NCBI GenBank assembly: GCA_022496805.1
Contig: CM040106.1
Location: 5,270,001-5,334,000 of the forward strand
Direction: 5' to 3'
Length of the DNA: 64,000 bases
From: Pohlia nutans
Taxonomy: Eukaryota > Streptophyta > Bryopsida > Bryales > Mniaceae
In this document: positions 59,930 to 64,000 of the stretch, one piece after another
How positions within the stretch are numbered: the stretch's first letter is position 1
Layout: each line of letters begins with the position of its first letter
The notes under the pieces: generated by a model
What the model was told of the DNA's origin: nothing
Seen by the model: only the letters and a program-made list of their open reading frames with translations
Databases searched by the model: none
Program-made: the position numbers and the translations under genes

Positions 59930-60479
59930 TACGGGGCGCAGAAAATACACGCCAAAATCTCTACGGGAGTCCACGTAGGCAAGGGGCACAGAAAATAAAA
60001 TTTTAGGGGTCCACGTCCTCTGTCTGCCTCTGTCTGCTCTGCGATCTGCCTCCTTTCTTTGCGAGTTTGCGAGTGTCCTCTGCAGTCGATTGGCGACTGA
60101 GTGAGTCTGTGATCGATGGCTTTTGTCTATCTCATTGAGGGTTTGTGAGGTTGTTCTCTGCCGGTTTGCAAGGTGTTCTCTGCGATCTGTGATCCGGTTT
60201 GCGAGGTTCTTCTCTGGTATCAGGGTTTGGCGAGAGTGACTCCCGAGTATTCTCTCCAATTTGGCGACTCGTGTGATAGGCGAGTGGTGAGTGAGGTTTT
60301 CCTCTTGTCCTCTCTGTGATCGACGATGTCAGTTCTGTGAGTTCTCTACGTCCTTGCTTTTCTGAATTCTCTACGATCTGTGTGATTTTTCTGCCCTCGT
60401 TGAGCGATCGATCGGAGTAGACTGATGAGTAACCCTGTACACTACATGAGTGGCAGTAGACCTCATTATCCCCCTCACG
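59930..60479. other. GC-richer low-complexity block
   Basis: Repeats of CTCTGCGATCTG, GTTTGCGAG and GTCCTCTG. A 186-codon minus-strand ORF crosses it but reads like translated low-complexity DNA (RQTLIPEKNLANRITDRREH) and is not called. It borders the satellite array. Confidence 0.4.
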
Positions 60480-63400
60480 CCTGACTTAGCCCGTCGCTGG
60501 GCCTCTTCGAAGGATTCTTGAATTGACCCAATGAAACGTGAATGAAGGCGGTGATTCATATCGTGAAATGGTAATATGCAGGGCGACCGGTCGGTGACGC
60601 TACCTTGCGAGCTCCGAGTTGCCCATGGCATGACATGCCGAGAAGAATGCAACTTTGGGCCGAGAAGATTGCGACTATAGCCCGTCGCAGGGCCTCTTCA
60701 AGGGTTTGTTGAATTGACAGTGTCGATGGCGGTGTGTTGAAGGCAGGGTCTCCTGAAGACGGAGCCTCTCAAAAGCTTCGGATGCTCTTCTCTGTGCTCT
60801 ACAGGAGATTAGTTTCTAAGCAGCAAGTCCAATACGCGTCATCGTCTCATCAAGGGTAAGCCTCACCTTCTTCGACTCCCCCATCTCCCGCCGTAGGTTT
60901 TTTCGAAGCAAACGGTATACTTAGGGTTTATTGCAACTTTGGGCCAAGAAGATTGCGACTTTAGCCCGTCGCAAGGCCTCTTCAAGGGTTTGTTGAATTC
61001 ACGGTGTCCTTGGCGGAGTGTTGACGGCAGGGTCTCTTGAAGATGGACCCTCTTAGAAATTGAGCTTTCGATGTTTTCCCCTGCGGTCTACACGAGACTA
61101 GTCTCTAAACTGCATGACGAATACGTGGCATCCTTTTACCAAGAATAAGCCTCACCTTCTTTGTCTCCTCCATCTTTTGCCGTAGGTTTTTTCGAAGAAA
61201 ATGGTATACTTACGGTTTATTGCCACTTTGGGCCGAGAAGATTGTGACTCTAGCCCGTCACAGGCCCTCTTCAAGGGTTTGTTGAATTTACGGTGTGGAT
61301 GGCAGTGTGTTGACGGTAGGGCCTCCTGAAGACGAAGCCTCTTAGAAATTGTTCCTAAGTAGTAAGATGGTGAGGCTTACGCGGAATCCTCTCAGCACGG
61401 GTAAACCTCTCCTTCTTTGTCTCCTCCATCTTCGGCTGTAGAATTTTTCGAAGCATATGGTATACGTAGGATTTATTGCGACTTTGGGCCAAAAAGATTG
61501 CGACTTTAGCCCGTCCCGGGGCCTCTTCAAGGGTTTGTTGAATTGACAGTTTCGATGGCGATGTGTTGACGGTAGGGTGTGCTGAACACGAAGCCTCTTA
61601 GAAATTGAGCTTACGATACTTTCCTCTACGCTCTACAGGAGATTCGTTTCTAAGGAGCAATTCCAATACGCGTCATCGTCTCACCAAGGGTAAGCCTCAC
61701 CTTCTTCGACTCCTCCATCTTCCGCTGTAGGTTTTTTCGCAGCAAATGGTATACATAGGGTTTGTTGCGAATTTGGGCCATGAAGATAGTGACTTTAGCC
61801 CGTCGCAGGGCCTCTTCAAGGGTTTTTTGAATTGACGGTGTCGATGGCGGTGTGTTGACGGCAGGGCCTCCTGAAGACAGATCCTCTTAGAAATTGAGCT
61901 CACGATGTTTTCCCCTGCGTTCTACAAGAGATTAGTATCGAAGCAGCAAGTCTAATACGAGGCATCCTCTCACTATGCGTATGCCTCACATTCTTCGTCT
62001 CCTCCATCTTCCGCCGCAGATATTTTCCAAGAAAATGGTATACTTAGGTTTTAGTGCGACTTTGGACCAAGGAGATTGCGACTTGAGCCTATCGCAGGGC
62101 CTCTTCAAGGGTATGTTGAAATTACGCTGTCGATGGCGGTGTGTTGACGGCAGGGTCTCCTCAAGACGGAGCATATTAGAAATTGAGCTTACGATGATTT
62201 CTCCTGCGCTCTACAAGCAACTAGTTTCTAAGCAGCTTGTCAAATATGCGCCATCCTTTAGCCAGGGGTGAGCGTCACCTTCTTTGTCTCCTCCAACGTC
62301 TGTGTAGGTTTTTTCGAAGCAAATAGTATACTTAGGGTTTATTGCGACTTTGGGCTGAGAAGATTGCGACTTTAGCCCGTCACAGGGCCTCTTCAAGGGA
62401 TTGTTGGATTAACAGTGTCAATGGCAGTGTTTTCACGGCAGGGTCTCCTTAAGATGGAGCCTGTTAGAAATTGAGCTTACGATGATTTCCCCTGCGCTCT
62501 ATACGAGATTAGTTTCTAAGCTGCAAGTCGAATACGCGGCATCCTTTCACCAAGGGTGAGCCTCACCTTCTTTGTCTCCTCCATCTTCAGCCGTAGGTTT
62601 TTTCGATGCGAATGGTATACATAGGGTTTATTGCGACGGTGGGCCGAGAAGATTTTGACTTTACTCCGTCGCAGGGCCTGTTCAAGGGTTTGTTGAATTG
62701 ACGGTGTTAATGGCGGTGTGTTGAAGGCAGGGTCTCTCGACGACAGAGCCTCTTAGAAATTGAGCTTTCGATGTTTTTCCTCTGCGCTCTATGAGAGATA
62801 AGTTTCTAAGCAGAAATCCCAATACGCAGCATCTTCTCAGGAGGGGTAAGCCTCACCTTCTTCGTCCCCTCCAACTTCCGCCGCACGTTTTCTGGAAGCA
62901 AATGGTATACATAGGGTTTATTGCGATTTTGGGCCAAGAAGATTGCGACTTTAGCCGGTAGCAAGGCCTCCTCAAGGGTTTGTTGAATTTAGGGTGTTGA
63001 TGGCGGTGTGTTGACGAGAGGGTCAGCTGAAGACGGAGCCTCTTAGAAATTGAGCTTTTGATGATTTCCCCTGCGCTCTACACGAGAGTTGTTTCTAAGC
63101 AGGAATTCGAATACGTTGTATCTTCTCACCAAGGGTAAGCCTCGCCTTCTTTGTCTCCTCCATCTTCGGCCGTAGGTTTTGCAAAGCAAATGGTATACAT
63201 AGGGTTTATTGTGACTTTGGGTCAAGAAGATTGTGACTTTAGCCCGTCGCAGGGCCTCTTCAAGGGTTTGTTGAATTGACGGTGTCAATGGCGGTGTCTT
63301 CACGGCAGGGTCTCTTGAAGACGGAGCCTCTTAGTCATGAAACTTTCGATGTTTTTCCTCTGCGCTCTACTGGAGAGTTGTTTCTAAGCAGCAAGCCAAA

Positions 63401-64000
63401 TATGCGGCATCCTCTCATCACGGGTAAGCCCGACGCTCTTTGTCTCCTCCATCTACCGCCATAGGTTTTTCCGAAGCAAATGGTATACTTAATTTTAATC
63501 ACGACTTTGGGCTGAGAAGATTGCGACTTTAGCCCGTCGCATGGCCTCTTCCACGGTTTGTTGAATTGACGGTGTCAATGGCGGTGTGTCGACGGCACGG
63601 TCTCCTGAAGACGGAGCCTCTTAGTAATAAAAATTTCGATGTTTTTCCTCTGCGCTCTACAGGAGTGTTGTTTCTAAGCAGCAAGTCGAATACTCGGCAT
63701 CTTTTAGCGAGGGGTAAGCCTCACCTTCTTTGTCTCCATCTTTGGCCGTAGGTTTTTCTGTAGCAAGTGGTATATTTAGGGTTTATCACGACTTTGGGCC
63801 GAGAAGATTGCGACTTTAGCCCGTCGCAGGGCCTTTTCAACGGTTTGTTGAATTAACGGTGTCAATGGCGGTGTGTTGACGGCAGGGTCTCCCGAAGACG
63901 GAGCCTCTTAGTAATAAAACTTTCGATGTTTTCCCCTCCACTCTACAGGAGAGTTGTTTTTAGCAGCAACTCGAGTACGCGGCATCCTCTCCCACGGGTA
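60480..64000. repeat. Tandem satellite, unit about 288 bp, at least 12 copies
   Basis: Anchoring on ACTTTGGGC, units begin at 60651, 60935, 61224, 61480, 61769, 62058, 62346, 62635, 62935, 63213, 63503 and 63790, mostly 284-290 bp apart (one 256, one 300). The shared order is GATTGCGACTTTAGCCCGTC, GGGCCTCTTCAAGGG, GGTGTGTTGACGGCAGGGTC, ATTAGTTTCTAAGCAGCAAG, GGGTAAGCCTCACCTTCTT, TGGTATACATAGGGTTTATT. A degenerate unit begins near 60490. The array continues past the window edge. Not recognised as rDNA spacer or a known satellite. Confidence 0.9.

Noticed and set aside
59699..60259. 186-codon minus-strand ORF
   Set aside because: Composition follows low-complexity repeats next to the satellite; no motif, no exon structure.
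1..64000. CRISPR arrays, bacterial operons, tRNA and rRNA genes
   Set aside because: Tandem repeats here lack CRISPR spacing and the genes have introns; no tRNA-like T-arm/cloverleaf or rRNA segment was recognised by eye. A tRNAscan run would settle the tRNA point.

Overview
The window looks like nuclear DNA of a land plant or other streptophyte: AT-rich, GT/AG introns, an intact ARID plus HSP20-like gene of plant type, CACTA transposases of the DUF4218/DUF4216 kind, a Ty1/copia remnant, and plant-type AAACCCTAA boxes. A non-seed plant is my guess, but nothing here proves it. Most of the sequence is decayed transposable elements. No rRNA, tRNA or CRISPR array was recognised.

Layout. 0-15 kb: a decayed ORF at the left edge, then three units (about 4.1-7.6, 9.4-11.7 and 12.8-14.7 kb). 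Each has a GC-rich array of CGGACG/CCGTCCGATC motifs, a TATA box in the first two, a leader, and a different ORF: a coiled-coil protein of unknown family, a protein-kinase-like protein, and a spliced protein of unknown family. The first two ORFs carry many in-frame stops. A second, more decayed copy of the kinase ORF lies at 41.8-42.4 kb and a decayed array at 43.6 kb. 15-21 kb: a pogo-like DDE_1 transposase relic and a PIF1/Helitron-type helicase fragment abut the first exon of an importin-13/transportin-like gene, all on the minus strand. 21-27 kb: a telobox-rich stretch and a seven-exon plus-strand gene with a BED-like finger, a coiled coil and a UIM-like motif.

27-45 kb: dispersed repeats, a LINE reverse-transcriptase remnant, and a CACTA transposase gene (30.8-40.1 kb) split inside DUF4216 by a second CACTA element (34521-39536). 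That element itself holds a 171-bp mini-CACTA with a perfect TAA duplication, a candidate MITE, an internal array of its own terminal motif, and a probable captured host exon. 44.9 kb has a long fold-back element; 47.1-48.6 kb is a broken copia RT/RNase H on the minus strand.

50-58 kb: the best host gene, an 11-coding-exon ARID-HSP20 gene with a 32-unit MAD[E/R/K] tetrapeptide run and an in-frame TAA close to its first AUG. 60.5-64 kb: a tandem satellite of about 288 bp running off the right edge.

The host genes (importin-like exon, UIM gene, ARID-HSP20 gene) show no common pathway. The unifying theme is layered transposon insertion and decay around a few plant genes.
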